Positions 1 through 9,079 of a DNA stretch of 64,000 bases are shown here, piece by piece. A model generated the notes under the pieces. It was not told the DNA's origin. It saw only the letters and a list, made by a program, of their open reading frames with translations, and did not search any database. The DNA lies in NCBI GenBank assembly GCA_900757495.1, contig CAAENX010000008.1, forward strand, positions 1 through 64,000, given 5' to 3'. The DNA comes from an uncultured Collinsella sp. GTDB lineage: Bacteria > Actinomycetota > Coriobacteriia > Coriobacteriales > Coriobacteriaceae. The position numbers and the translations under genes were made by a program. Each line of letters opens with the position of its first letter. The first letter of the stretch is position 1.

Positions 1-75
1 CTCGTCGCCGGGACGGTGCAGGCAGACCTTCCTGAGCTTGCCGATCTCGGAAGGCACGTGCAGACCTTTCGTCAT
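1..75 (-). CDS. arcA: Arginine deiminase, N-terminal fragment (cut by window edge)
   Basis: Only the first 25 codons lie in the window, read leftwards from an ATG at 75. The translation begins MTKGLHVPSEIGKLRKVCLH and continues RPGDE, which is the characteristic start of arginine deiminase (S-E-I-G-x-L-x-x-V-x-L-H-R-P-G-x-E). The enzyme hydrolyses L-arginine to citrulline and ammonia, the first step of the ATP-yielding arginine deiminase pathway in the cytoplasm. A strong ribosome binding site (AGGAGG) lies just upstream of the start. The catalytic residues are outside the window, so the call rests on the N-terminal signature alone. Confidence 0.85.
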   Translation of the reverse strand, partial: MTKGLHVPSEIGKLRKVCLHRPGDE

Positions 76-626
76 GGCCTCCTACCTTTCTTTCGGGCCT
101 TACTGGCCGAATGTATCAGCGCCCCTCCGTATGGGGCGCTGCTTGCTGACAGCTCTAGTTATATCCAAAAACCACCCGCAATTCCACCTCGCCCCCGAAC
201 GGTCAGCAAAGTGCGATGAACGGTATATCGCATATGATTCCCCCATGATGCACTTCGGTTCTCTAAAGCATGTTTTCAAAGGTAATCGTTCTTTTTTCTA
301 AGGAATTGAGCGAGATAGCATAAATATTTTCATGTTTAGGAATTGCATAGCTAAGACTGTTTTCTGCATATATATGTCGTTTGTCCATGATTCAATTTGG
401 ATTCGATTATATTCAGCTCGCAATCATTCTTATTCATACATCCTCACCAGTTGAGTATGGATATAAATTGTTTCAAAGCGGGTCGGGTAGTTTGTTGCAT
501 GCCTTGACAGCGTAAGAAGTAGGTAAAGATACCGTTCACGCGATACGTCCGTGCCGCAAGTCGACTAAATTGAGACAATAGAGAATAGTGTTAGGCTACC
601 GTCCCCTGTGGGGACTGAACGGACAG
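76..626. other. Long AT-rich divergent intergenic region between arcA and ppk1
   Basis: About 550 nt without a convincing gene. It holds the leaders of two divergent genes. Close to arcA there is a GC-rich hairpin (AGCGCCCC ... GGGGCGCT, 118-140). From about 230 to 480 the sequence is much more AT-rich than its surroundings and contains several ATTCA/TGAAT words (for example near 390, 411 and 433) that resemble half-sites of ArgR boxes. That would suit an arginine deiminase promoter, but the match is weak and no complete ArgR palindrome is evident. Confidence 0.5.
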
Positions 627-3023
627 ATGCATATGCCGAGCAAAATCGAAAAGAAGCAAGCCGCCGCAAAGCTGCGCAAACCGCCGCGCGACTTCTCGTA
701 CACGCAGAACCGAGAGCTCAGCTGGCTACGCTTTGACAACCGCGTGCTCGACGAAGCCTTCGATGAGTCCGTGCCGCTGTTCGAGCGCCTTAAGTTCGTC
801 TCGATCTTCGAGTCCAACCTCGACGAGTTCCTTATGGTCCGTGTAGGTGGTCTGTCCGACCTGGCCGAGCTCAAAAAACAGCCTGTCGACAACAAAAGCA
901 ATATGACCGCCTCTGAGCAGGTCGATGCTGTCATGGCCGAAATGCCCGAGCTCCTTACCCGTTGGGAGTCGATCTTCAAAAGTATCGAGAGCAAGCTCGA
1001 CACCTTGGGCGTTCACCGCGCTCGCATCGATTCGCTTACGCCCGAGGAGCGCACCTTTGTAACCCGCTACTTCCAGGCCTACGTGTCGCCGGTCATCTCG
1101 CCGCTGGTGATCGACCCGCGCCACCCCTTCCCCAACCTGCGCAACGGCGCGCTCTACCTGGCCTGCGGCTTGGACGGCGTCACCGACGAGGAAAGTCTGC
1201 TGGGCCTGATCGAGATTCCCGCCTCGATGAACCGCGTGGTCGAGATCCCCTCGCCCACCGGCACCTACTCCTACATTCTGCTCGAGGACGTCATCCTCGC
1301 CTGCCTGGACAGTTGCTTTGGCTCCTATAAGCCGCTCGACCGCGCGCTCATCCGCGTCACCCGCAACGCCGACATCGATCCGGACGGCGAGGGCGTCGAA
1401 GAGGAAGAGGACTACCGTCAGCACATGAAGCGCATCCTCAAGAAGCGCCTGCGTCTGCAGCCGGTGGTACTCGCCGTCTCGGGCTCACTCGAAAAGTCAA
1501 CGCTCAAGACCATCCGCAAGGCGCTCGAGCTTTCTCGCCGCTCGGTCTTTACCTGCGATATCCCCCTTGACCTGGGCTACGTCTTTGGCATTGAGGGCAA
1601 GATTCCCGAGCATCTACGCAACGAGCTGCTCTTTACGCCGTTTAAACCGCAGCCCAATCCCACCATCGATATGACCCGCTCCATCCGCGAGCAGGTGCTG
1701 CAGCACGACAAGTTGCTCTTTTATCCCTATGAAGCCATGAACCCCTTCCTGGACCTGGTGCACGAGGCCGCCTACGACCCCGAGTGCATCTCGCTGCGCA
1801 TCACGCTCTACCGCGTGGCCAAACAAAGCCGCCTGTGCGAGTCACTCATCGATGCTGCCGAAAACGGCAAAGAGGTCACGGTGCTCATGGAGCTCCGCGC
1901 CCGCTTCGACGAGCAGAACAACATCGAGTGGGCCGAGCGTCTGGAAGAGGCAGGCTGCACCGTCATCTACGGCTCCGAAGGCTTTAAGTGCCACTCCAAG
2001 ATCTGCCAGCTCACCTATCGCGAGGGCATGGCGCTTACACGCCTGACGCTGTTGGGCACCGGCAACTTTAACGAGAAGACGGCCAAGCTCTACAGCGACT
2101 TTATGCTCATGACCGCCCATCCCGGCATCGGCGAGGACGCCAACTTGTTCTTCCGCAACCTGTCGCTGGGCAACCTGCGCGGCGATTACCGCTTCCTGGG
2201 CGTGGCGCCCGTGGGCCTCAAGCCGCTCATCATGCGCGGTCTTGATCGCGAGATCCAGCGCGCCCTCGCTGGCGAGCCCGCACGTGTGTTCTTTAAGCTC
2301 AACTCGCTCACCGACCGCGAGGTCATCGACAAGATCGCCGAGGCATCGTGTGCAGGAGTCCGCGTGGACATGATCATCCGCGGCATCTCGTGCCTCAAGC
2401 CGGGCGTTCCGGGCAAGACCGAGAACGTGCATGTCCGCTCTATCGTCGGACGCTTTTTGGAGCACGCGCGCGTTTACGCCTTTGGCGTGGACTCGGACAT
2501 GATCTATCTGAGCTCGGCCGACATGATGACGCGCAACACCGAGCACCGCGTGGAGATCGCCTTCCCCGTGCTCGATCCCACCTGCCGCGCCCTGGTGCAC
2601 GAGTACATGGGCATGCAGCTGCGCGACAACGTGAAGGCCCGCAGTCTCACGAGCGACGGCACTTGGGTCCCCGTGGAGCGTGCAGAGGGTGAGAAACCCT
2701 TCAACTCGCAGGAAGCCCTGCTGGAGCGTGCCTATCGCAACGCCGAGCCCGCCGTCGAGGCAAAGCCCGCCCCTGCTCCTGAGCCGCAGCCGGCCACACC
2801 CGAGGTCCAGAAGGTCCAGGCGACCGTCATTGAGCCCGAGCCTGCACCTGCGCCTCGGCCCGAGCCGCAGGTCACCAAGCCCGCACCCGAGACGAGCGCC
2901 CGTCGCGATAAGCCCGCCGGCAAGACCAAGGCCATCGAGCGCCATCGCCCCGGTCGCGTGCGCATGGGCCTGAGCCTGATCGGTCTGGGTCTTAAGACGC
3001 TCATTACCGGCAAGACGAAATAG
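627..3023 (+). CDS. ppk1: Polyphosphate kinase 1 with Pro/Ala/Glu-rich C-terminal tail
   Basis: Ppk1 reversibly transfers the gamma-phosphate of ATP to polyphosphate. The N-terminal domain begins RELSWLRFDNRVL and is followed by SNLDEFLMVRVG, both typical of the family. The two phospholipase-D-like domains carry the expected histidines: FKCHSKICQL (about residue 456, the predicted phosphohistidine) and FLEHARVYAFG (about residue 613). ATG codons occur at 627 and 633, and an in-frame GTG lies at 588; I prefer 627 because nothing upstream resembles the family, but the ribosome binding site is weak. After the catalytic core about 90 residues are added: a Pro/Ala/Glu-rich stretch and then a basic segment ending in a short hydrophobic helix, which is unusual for the family. 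A strong terminator follows. Confidence 0.95.
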   Translation: MHMPSKIEKKQAAAKLRKPPRDFSYTQNRELSWLRFDNRVLDEAFDESVPLFERLKFVSIFESNLDEFLMVRVGGLSDLAELKKQPVDNKSNMTASEQVDAVMAEMPELLTRWESIFKSIESKLDTLGVHRARIDSLTPEERTFVTRYFQAYVSPVISPLVIDPRHPFPNLRNGALYLACGLDGVTDEESLLGLIEIPASMNRVVEIPSPTGTYSYILLEDVILACLDSCFGSYKPLDRALIRVTRNADIDPDGEGVEEEEDYRQHMKRILKKRLRLQPVVLAVSGSLEKSTLKTIRKALELSRRSVFTCDIPLDLGYVFGIEGKIPEHLRNELLFTPFKPQPNPTIDMTRSIREQVLQHDKLLFYPYEAMNPFLDLVHEAAYDPECISLRITLYRVAKQSRLCESLIDAAENGKEVTVLMELRARFDEQNNIEWAERLEEAGCTVIYGSEGFKCHSKICQLTYREGMALTRLTLLGTGNFNEKTAKLYSDFMLMTAHPGIGEDANLFFRNLSLGNLRGDYRFLGVAPVGLKPLIMRGLDREIQRALAGEPARVFFKLNSLTDREVIDKIAEASCAGVRVDMIIRGISCLKPGVPGKTENVHVRSIVGRFLEHARVYAFGVDSDMIYLSSADMMTRNTEHRVEIAFPVLDPTCRALVHEYMGMQLRDNVKARSLTSDGTWVPVERAEGEKPFNSQEALLERAYRNAEPAVEAKPAPAPEPQPATPEVQKVQATVIEPEPAPAPRPEPQVTKPAPETSARRDKPAGKTKAIERHRPGRVRMGLSLIGLGLKTLITGKTK

Positions 3024-3046
3024 CCGTTTGTAGAAGCGGTTTGTAG

Positions 3047-3090
3047 AAGCGCCCCGCATTTGAGGAAAGCCTCGAATGTGGGGCGCTTTT
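3047..3090. terminator. Intrinsic terminator after ppk1
   Basis: Long GC-rich hairpin: AAGCGCCCCGCAT pairs with ATGTGGGGCGCTT around a TGAGG/CCTCG inner helix and AAAG loop, followed by TTTT. It lies 24 nt after the ppk1 stop. Confidence 0.85.
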
Positions 3091-3136
3091 CCCTGCTACC
3101 ATGGTGCGGACAACAACGCGAATGACAGGCAGGGAT

Positions 3137-4450
3137 ATGAAGCTCACTATAGAATCGATGACCTACGGCGCCGACGGGCTGGCGCACGCCGACAACGGCA
3201 AGGCCGTCTTTGTGCAGGGCGCCGTGGCAGGCGACACCGTCGAGGCCGAGGTCGTACAGGACGGCAAGTCGTTCATGCGCGCCCGCACGACCGAGATTCT
3301 GGAACCGAGCTCCGATCGCATCCAGCCCCCCTGCCCCTTCGTGGGCATCTGCGGCGGCTGCTCGTGGGGCAATCTCTCACGCACGGCACAACTCGCCGCC
3401 AAGGAGCAAAACCTGCGCTCCACGCTCGAGCGCATCGGCAAGTTCACTCCTGAGCAGGTCGATGAGCTGGTGCAGCCCATCCGCCACACCAAGGACGACT
3501 GGGGCTACCGCAATAAAATCGAGCTCGAACCGACCGTCGTCAACGGTCGCGTGCGCCTTGGCATGCACGGTGTCGACCCCAGCAAAATCGTGACCGTCGA
3601 TGCGTGTCCGCTGTTCGATAAGCGTTTTCCCAAGGCGCTCAAATCGGTCGTCGGCGCGCTCAACTATCTGAGCGGCAGCCACGACCTGGGCCTCGAGCGC
3701 GTGGGCATTCGCGCATCGCGCCGCACCAAAGCGCTCGAGGTCGCGCTCTGGACGCCCACGGGTTCCTTTCCGCGCTCACAGGTCTCGCGCGTTCTGGCAG
3801 ACGCCGCACACCCCACGAGCGTAGTGCGCGTCATGAGCAAGGGCGAGAAGAAGGCCCGCCGCGTCTCTAAGGTGGAGATGCTCGCCGGTGAGGGCTCCTG
3901 GACCGAGAATATCGCCGAAGGCCAGATGCGTTTGTCTGCTCCGTCGTTTTTCCAAGTCAATACCAAGGGCGCCGAGATTTTGATTGAGCTCGTTATGGAC
4001 GCCCTCGACCCGCAGGAAGACGAGCTGGCCGTGGACCTGTACTGCGGTGCCGGCACCTTTACCCTGCCGCTCGCCCGCCGCTGTGATTTTGTCGCCGCCG
4101 TCGAGGCCTATGGCCCGGCCGTGCGCGACCTGCGTCGCAACCTGGAGATCAACAAGCTCGATAACGTCGACGTCATCGGCGGCGACGCGGTGCGCGAGTT
4201 CCCCGATCAGGACGCCGACGTCTTGGTGGTCGACCCGCCGCGTGCGGGCCTCGCCCCTGAGGCGATCGACCTCATCGCGAGCACGAGCGCCCGCGATGTC
4301 GCCTACGTGAGCTGCGACCCGGCAACTCTGGCCCGCGACCTCAAACGCTTTGTCGAGGAGGGCACCTTCTCCCCCGTCAAGATCACGCCGGTCGACCTAT
4401 TCCCGCAAACCTTCCACTGCGAAACCGTCGTCCACCTCAAGCGCAACTAA
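3137..4450 (+). CDS. Class I SAM-dependent RNA uracil-5-methyltransferase (TrmA/RlmD family)
   Basis: Predicted to transfer a methyl group from S-adenosylmethionine to C5 of a uridine in rRNA or tRNA. The N-terminal 55 residues form a TRAM-like RNA-binding domain. An iron-sulfur cluster is indicated by C-x5-C-x2-C (PPCPFVGICGGC, residues 66, 72 and 75) plus a distal Cys at about 157 (VDACPLF). The SAM-binding motif is VDLYCGAGTFTLPLA, and the catalytic Cys lies in YVSCDPATLARDL (about residue 393). An in-frame ATG exists at 3101, but MKLTIES at 3137 matches the usual domain start. The Fe-S cysteines favour an RlmD/RlmC-like 23S rRNA enzyme over TrmA, but the substrate cannot be read from sequence. 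Confidence 0.9.
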   Translation: MKLTIESMTYGADGLAHADNGKAVFVQGAVAGDTVEAEVVQDGKSFMRARTTEILEPSSDRIQPPCPFVGICGGCSWGNLSRTAQLAAKEQNLRSTLERIGKFTPEQVDELVQPIRHTKDDWGYRNKIELEPTVVNGRVRLGMHGVDPSKIVTVDACPLFDKRFPKALKSVVGALNYLSGSHDLGLERVGIRASRRTKALEVALWTPTGSFPRSQVSRVLADAAHPTSVVRVMSKGEKKARRVSKVEMLAGEGSWTENIAEGQMRLSAPSFFQVNTKGAEILIELVMDALDPQEDELAVDLYCGAGTFTLPLARRCDFVAAVEAYGPAVRDLRRNLEINKLDNVDVIGGDAVREFPDQDADVLVVDPPRAGLAPEAIDLIASTSARDVAYVSCDPATLARDLKRFVEEGTFSPVKITPVDLFPQTFHCETVVHLKRN

Positions 4451-4462
4451 CCGCATGATGAG

Positions 4463-4500
4463 AGCGGGCCCGCGTGCGTAACTGCACACGGGCCCGCTTT
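4463..4500. terminator. Bidirectional terminator between convergent genes
   Basis: AGCGGGCCCG pairs with CGGGCCCGCT, followed by TTTATT on the plus strand. It separates the methyltransferase from the convergent membrane protein gene that ends at 4499. Confidence 0.8.
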
Positions 4501-6202
4501 ATTCGGTCGATGCAACGCTGGCAAAAGTCATCGCTGCACTCACGGGCAGCCAGAACAACAACGGCAGAAGGTAGCGCATCGACTCGGTCGTGTATGACGT
4601 CGGCGAGATCCAAAGGACAAGGTTTGCCGCGACAAGCGGTGCCATCAGATAGAGTTTCTGGGGCGCACGACGTTTTATCTCCAACAGCAAAAACGCCATA
4701 CCCCAGATCGACCAAAGCGCCTTGGCGCCGACAAGCATGCCGACCGGCGTCGACTGAAACCATGCGACGAGCGACTCGACACTGCGGCCCAAGGTCGCAT
4801 CGGACCAGCTCAATCCCAGGTCCCGCGAGCGGGGAAACACATGGCTCACGTTGTGCCCGTCGACAGGAGTCACATAGGGCGACAGGGCCTCGCTTCCCGC
4901 CACCGGCATGGCATACCAGCCAATCTGCACTCCCAGATACGCCTTAAGATAACAAAGTGGATGTTGCAGGAACCCCGCTGCCCACGCGCCAAAATAGGCT
5001 GCAAAATCGAGCTCGTCGGCCTTACCAAACGTGGGGTCTTTAACGGAGTCGGTTAAAAACCACGTGTAGTTGTTCTTACCATCCTCCCCGATGGCGCGCT
5101 CGATCTCTTGACGCTGCCATTCCGGAAGCTCGTCCCCGTGGTCACGCATCAGCAACGCGGACTGCTGAAACATGAGACCGTAGACCTCCTGCTTGCCACC
5201 CGGCTCGCACCCCAAAGCTGGAAGCACGGCCCTGGGCATAAGGACCGTCATAAACAGAGAAGCGCCGACTGCCATTGCCGCAACGACAACTCGCCCGCGC
5301 CGATCCGTTACCTTGAAGAACACGACAACCGGGACAATCAGCACGAGAATCAGGCCGGTCTTACGCGTCAGCGAAACCAGAAGCAGAAGTGCAACGTATA
5401 CAGCAAGGAAACCGGGAGCCCTCAGGAGTTGCCTCTTCGAACGCATGACCTCAATGGAAGCAACCGAGAACAGCAGGAAAAACGGCAGGAAGGTGGAATC
5501 CTTCGCCACGGCCGAGGCATAAATGGGAAGGTGCCAATACAGGCACAGAAGCGCTAGCAGTGCCAGGCAAACGCCACGTCCGCCGCCCATGCGGCGTACC
5601 AAAACAAGGCAGCACGCCAAGGCACACGCCGTCAGAAACGCCTGTACCAGGCAGAAGGCGTACACCCCAGCATCAACGCTTCCCAGCATACGGCCCAGGT
5701 CGGTAAACCATCCGTACAGATAGGTATCAAGTATTGGATGGTGATCGGTAACGGCGCCCTCCGACAACGCGTTGGGCAGTCCGTTGTACTGTAAGAGTTG
5801 CTGGCGAGTATCCCACCAGATCACGCCCGGGAACAGCAAGACCAGCAGCGGGGCCCAACAGGCGTAGATGATTGCGCCCAGTTTTATGATTCCGCCGAAT
5901 GCGTACGTCTTCGGGATGCCAGAGAACGCCATGTCGCACAAGTTATCAAACCATCCAGCATGGTCTTGCCGAGGGACGTCAACAGCACCTTTGCGTCCCA
6001 CCAGGAACCGATCGATCAGATAGTCGCCAAGCATAAACGCTGCGCAGAAAAAGGCGATATACCCCAAGACATGGACCAAGTAGATAGGGCTGCAAGAGAA
6101 TCCCACAGTATCGCGAAACATATCCGCAATGGTCGCGAGCACCGCCAAGATGCCCGCGACCATCAGCATGTCGCGATTCTGTTTTAATCGCTCCACCGAC
6201 AT
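4499..6202 (-). CDS. Polytopic membrane protein, DUF6020-like
   Basis: A 567-residue integral membrane protein with roughly a dozen hydrophobic segments (for example LMVAGILAVLATIADMF near the N-terminus, LGAIIYACWAPLLVLLFPGV around 115 and FLAVYVALLLLVSLTRKTGL around 270). The signature VIWWDTRQQLLQYNG followed by ITDHHPILDTYLYGWF-type residues after a helix, and LFSVASIEVMRSKR, resemble the DUF6020 family, which has a glycosyltransferase-C-like layout; an acidic-to-aromatic loop after the first helices (WWDTRQQ) fits that fold. The function is unknown; a role in cell-surface glycan assembly would be inference. It starts 4 nt after the stop of the zinc-ribbon protein gene, so the two are probably co-transcribed. 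Confidence 0.75.
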   Translation of the reverse strand: MSVERLKQNRDMLMVAGILAVLATIADMFRDTVGFSCSPIYLVHVLGYIAFFCAAFMLGDYLIDRFLVGRKGAVDVPRQDHAGWFDNLCDMAFSGIPKTYAFGGIIKLGAIIYACWAPLLVLLFPGVIWWDTRQQLLQYNGLPNALSEGAVTDHHPILDTYLYGWFTDLGRMLGSVDAGVYAFCLVQAFLTACALACCLVLVRRMGGGRGVCLALLALLCLYWHLPIYASAVAKDSTFLPFFLLFSVASIEVMRSKRQLLRAPGFLAVYVALLLLVSLTRKTGLILVLIVPVVVFFKVTDRRGRVVVAAMAVGASLFMTVLMPRAVLPALGCEPGGKQEVYGLMFQQSALLMRDHGDELPEWQRQEIERAIGEDGKNNYTWFLTDSVKDPTFGKADELDFAAYFGAWAAGFLQHPLCYLKAYLGVQIGWYAMPVAGSEALSPYVTPVDGHNVSHVFPRSRDLGLSWSDATLGRSVESLVAWFQSTPVGMLVGAKALWSIWGMAFLLLEIKRRAPQKLYLMAPLVAANLVLWISPTSYTTESMRYLLPLLFWLPVSAAMTFASVASTE

Positions 6203-6206
6203 GCGC

Positions 6207-7850
6207 TTAATGCTTTACCGGTGCGCCGCAATGTGGGCAAAATTGAGAATCGGGCGTAAGCGGGCTTCCGCACGAGCTACAGAATCGCGGCGCATCCGAG
6301 GGCGCAGGAGCCTGCTGCGGCTGAGCCTGAGCCTGCTGTCCGACGAAATTCTGCGGCATCGTCTGCTGAGACGCTGTATATGCGGTGTTATTCGCAACCG
6401 CCCCATATGCCTTAGAGTGTTTGCGCATGCGAATGACAAAGAAGCCGCCAACGCCCGCAGCAAGAAGAATCGCAACTACAACGACAATGATAATTGGGTT
6501 GAACGAGGATGAGCTGTCTTCCTTTTGCGAATCGGCCAAAAGGGATTGCTGGGAGATGCCACTCTTGTAGACATCGATCCTAAAGCCGTCATCCTTATTA
6601 TCTTGAACGGCATAAATCAATGAGCAGTCCTTCGAGAACCACGCAGACCCCAAGTAGCCGTCGTCGCCTACGCGGTCGTATTCCAGCGAACCCCTCAAAT
6701 TGATCTGAGAATGAGCGCCCGTCTTTGTATCGATCAGATACAACAGATTGTTATCGTTGTCGTCCGAACCATTGGCCAATGCAAACCTGCCGTCATTCGA
6801 TAGAGCACCATATTCATCTTCACTCATAAAGGGGAGATCATTAGGGTACTTAGTCCTCCATTTTGTTTCGCCTGTCTTGTTATCGACGACAATCATTTCA
6901 AGGCTTTCCAGCTCAGAAGAGCTGGAGCCAAGTCCATCACAGTTTTCGTTATACAAGCCAAGAACGAGCGATCCGTCCTGATTAAGCGAGTTATGTTCCA
7001 GGTTGCTGTAGTAGATAGAGGTTGCGTCGCCTTTTTTCGAGACATAGCAGCTCGAACCGACAGCGGCGCCGTCATCGTTAACGACAACCGTATTGCCCGC
7101 CCTGTCAAATTCAGACGTGTTGACGGCTTCCTTGTCCTTAAGGTCGAGCGTTACCACGTCGTAGTACGAATGTGAATCGTAATCGTCGCCGCAATAATCT
7201 CGTATAACGTAGCCGTATTTGCCGTCATTAGAAATCCAAGCAGGGCCATCCAAAGAGTAGTCATCGGATGACGTAAATTCGTATTTAGTCGTTGTATTGC
7301 TGTTCTCAAAATCAACTACGCTAAAAACCGCGTAATAATCCTCTGAACGCGAATCATATACTAGGGATGTTATAAACAGTGATTTATTGTCCTTAGATAT
7401 TTGAAGCCTGACATCGCCATCATCGTCATCAAGCACGTCAGATGGAACCGCGGAGCTCAGCGGATATTCTTCTGAATTGTCATTGGACAGATCATATGCA
7501 ATTACGGAATCGTTCGCTCTATTGAAACAGTAAAAGGTCTTTTCGTCGGCTGAAAAGCAGTATGCATTTTTATAGTCATCACTCTCGGAATCAATATCCA
7601 CTATGGTGCGAGACCAATCCTCGGTGTCTAGTAAATAGAACTTTTCTTCAGATGTATCCCCGTACAGCACATACCTTCCAGAAGGCGAACGGTTTACATA
7701 TATCGAATTCTCAAGCTCATACGTGTCCTTAAGCTCGGGCGTGGGAACGTCGGCAGCGTAGGCAGCGAGCGGCGCCACGACAAGACTGGCAGCCAGTGCA
7801 AGGCCGGCCGTAAGGAGCATCCCCCATTTCATTTTTCTCGTTCTTGGCAT
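6207..7850 (-). CDS. Secreted propeller-like protein with one membrane anchor and C-terminal zinc ribbon
   Basis: 547 residues. A cleavable-looking signal peptide (MKWGMLLTAGLALAASLVV ... AYAAD) is followed by about 400 Asp/Ser/Tyr-rich residues with repeating blocks such as SPSGRYVLYG, SADEKTFYCFN and SNDGKYGYVI. These resemble the blades of WD40/TolB-type beta-propellers. A membrane helix (PIIIVVVVAILLAAGVGGFF) leads into a cytoplasmic tail that is Gln/Pro-rich and ends in a double-CxxC zinc ribbon (FCSSCG ... FCPHCGAPVKH). The Asp-rich extracellular part has lower GC and less biased codons than neighbouring housekeeping genes. The function is unknown; the layout suggests a surface sensor or scaffold. 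The downstream DUF6020-like gene follows by 4 nt. Confidence 0.75.
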   Translation of the reverse strand: MPRTRKMKWGMLLTAGLALAASLVVAPLAAYAADVPTPELKDTYELENSIYVNRSPSGRYVLYGDTSEEKFYLLDTEDWSRTIVDIDSESDDYKNAYCFSADEKTFYCFNRANDSVIAYDLSNDNSEEYPLSSAVPSDVLDDDDGDVRLQISKDNKSLFITSLVYDSRSEDYYAVFSVVDFENSNTTTKYEFTSSDDYSLDGPAWISNDGKYGYVIRDYCGDDYDSHSYYDVVTLDLKDKEAVNTSEFDRAGNTVVVNDDGAAVGSSCYVSKKGDATSIYYSNLEHNSLNQDGSLVLGLYNENCDGLGSSSSELESLEMIVVDNKTGETKWRTKYPNDLPFMSEDEYGALSNDGRFALANGSDDNDNNLLYLIDTKTGAHSQINLRGSLEYDRVGDDGYLGSAWFSKDCSLIYAVQDNKDDGFRIDVYKSGISQQSLLADSQKEDSSSSFNPIIIVVVVAILLAAGVGGFFVIRMRKHSKAYGAVANNTAYTASQQTMPQNFVGQQAQAQPQQAPAPSDAPRFCSSCGSPLTPDSQFCPHCGAPVKH

Positions 7851-7969
7851 GGTTGCCCCTTTCGATTGAGAGGTGAGTATGACCTAAGACTACGCTAAGC
7901 CCGAAAAATCAAAATGTGTTGCGCAACAATCCTCAGCGTGCAAAAAAGTCGGTAACGCCTGATGAAAAT

Positions 7970-8023
7970 GGGACGGGGATTAAATAATCATTGTGTACCG
8001 AATGATTATTTAATCCCCGTCCC
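7970..8023. repeat. Perfect 23-bp inverted repeat, REP-like hairpin
   Basis: Arms 7970-7992 and 8001-8023 are perfectly complementary around an 8-nt loop. The arm begins GGGACGGGGATTAAATAATC. It lies between the two zinc-ribbon protein genes. The GGGAC-type end and length resemble other short palindromes in this window (28386-28429, 31022-31053), so I treat it as a repeat rather than a terminator; it has no clear U-tract. Confidence 0.75.
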
Positions 8024-8030
8024 AGAAAAA

Positions 8031-8330
8031 TCACCGGTGGTTGACCGGAGCGCCGCAGTTTTGGCAGAAGGATGCGTTTGCTTCCAACATTGAGCCACAC
8101 TGTGCGCAAAAATGAGCGGGCTCAACTGGCTGAGCATCATCGACCATGGTTGACACCTGCTGCGCCGGCGGGACCTGCTGCGCCGGAGGCATTTGCTGGT
8201 ATGGATTGGACTGCGGAGGCTGAGGTTTATTCGACGATTCCTTGTTCAAGATAACAGCAAAGGCGACAGCCGCGACACCACCGAATACAACGAGCAAAAC
8301 GAGAAGATCGGATACCCTAAGGCCTATCAT
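8031..8330 (-). CDS. Small membrane protein with C-terminal zinc ribbon
   Basis: 99 residues: one N-terminal membrane helix (VSDLLVLLVVFGGVAAVAFAVIL), a Gln/Pro-rich linker with a PPAQQV repeat, and a double-CxxC zinc ribbon (HFCAQCGSML ... FCQNCGAPVNHR). The tail ribbon closely matches that of the larger protein encoded just downstream (FCSSCG ... FCPHCGAPVKH), so the pair look related by shared domain and probably by function. Nothing more specific is visible. Confidence 0.65.
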   Translation of the reverse strand: MIGLRVSDLLVLLVVFGGVAAVAFAVILNKESSNKPQPPQSNPYQQMPPAQQVPPAQQVSTMVDDAQPVEPAHFCAQCGSMLEANASFCQNCGAPVNHR

Positions 8331-8536
8331 CGCAAATCAGCTCCCCATGTTGCGAAAGATGACGGATGCCGAAATTTTATCGCCGCGCCGCAAGCCCCTC
8401 CTAGTGCGCAACACCCATCCACCCTGCATGATTTTCTGGGGCGGGGATCAAAATCATTGGGGAATGGTCTGTGGCAAGCGGGGGTCTTCGGGGTATAAGA
8501 CGGCTAATTGTATGCCGCCCTATGAAAGGAACCCTT

Positions 8537-9079
8537 ATGCCCAGCGTTGCCGTTCTTGCCGCCGATGGCTTTGAAACGATTGAATGCCTGACCATGGTCG
8601 ATGTCATGCGTCGCGGCGGCGTGCGCGCCACGCTCGTCTCGATTATGCCTACGCGTGAGGTCGTGAGCTCGCTGCAGATTCCCGTGACCTGCGATGCGCT
8701 CTTTGACGAAATTAACTTTGACGAGTATGACTGCGTCGTGCTGCCCGGCGGTCTGCCCGGTGCCACCAACCTGCGTGCCGACCAGCGCGTCTGCGACGTA
8801 GTCTGCGAGTTCGCCGCGACCAAGCATGTTGCCGCCATCTGTGCCGCCCCATTTATCCTGGGCGAGCTTGATCTGCTCGAGGGACGCCACGCCACGTGCT
8901 TCCCCGGCTTTGAGAAGAGCTTCCCCGAGGGCGCCTATACCGGCGACAAGGTCACGCACGACGGCAACATCATCACCGCCAGCGGCATGGCCCAGTCGCT
9001 CCCCTTTGCCCTCGAGCTGCTGCGTACGCTCGCCGGCGACAAGGCTGTCGAGAAGGTTGCCGAGGGCATTCAGCTATGA
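8537..9079 (+). CDS. DJ-1/PfpI family protein
   Basis: 180 residues of the DJ-1/ThiJ/PfpI superfamily: VAVLAADGFETIECLTMVDV at the N-terminus, CVVLPGGLPGATNL, and the nucleophile elbow AAICAAPFILGEL with the conserved Cys at about residue 102. Family members act as glyoxalase-like or deglycase-like enzymes or redox sensors; the activity here is not determined. The ATG at 8537 is preceded by AAAGGA, and an upstream in-frame ATG adds residues unlike the family. It overlaps the Maf gene by 4 nt (ATGA), so the two are translationally coupled. Confidence 0.88.
   Translation: MPSVAVLAADGFETIECLTMVDVMRRGGVRATLVSIMPTREVVSSLQIPVTCDALFDEINFDEYDCVVLPGGLPGATNLRADQRVCDVVCEFAATKHVAAICAAPFILGELDLLEGRHATCFPGFEKSFPEGAYTGDKVTHDGNIITASGMAQSLPFALELLRTLAGDKAVEKVAEGIQL

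Noticed and set aside
380..450. ArgR boxes upstream of arcA
   Set aside because: Several ATTCA/TGAAT words occur, but none forms a convincing complete ARG box, so this is noted only as part of the intergenic description.
1842..3059. Long open frame on the minus strand across ppk1
   Set aside because: It is antisense to a well-supported gene in GC-rich DNA where long shadow frames are common; the translation is low-complexity and has no recognisable motif or ribosome binding site.
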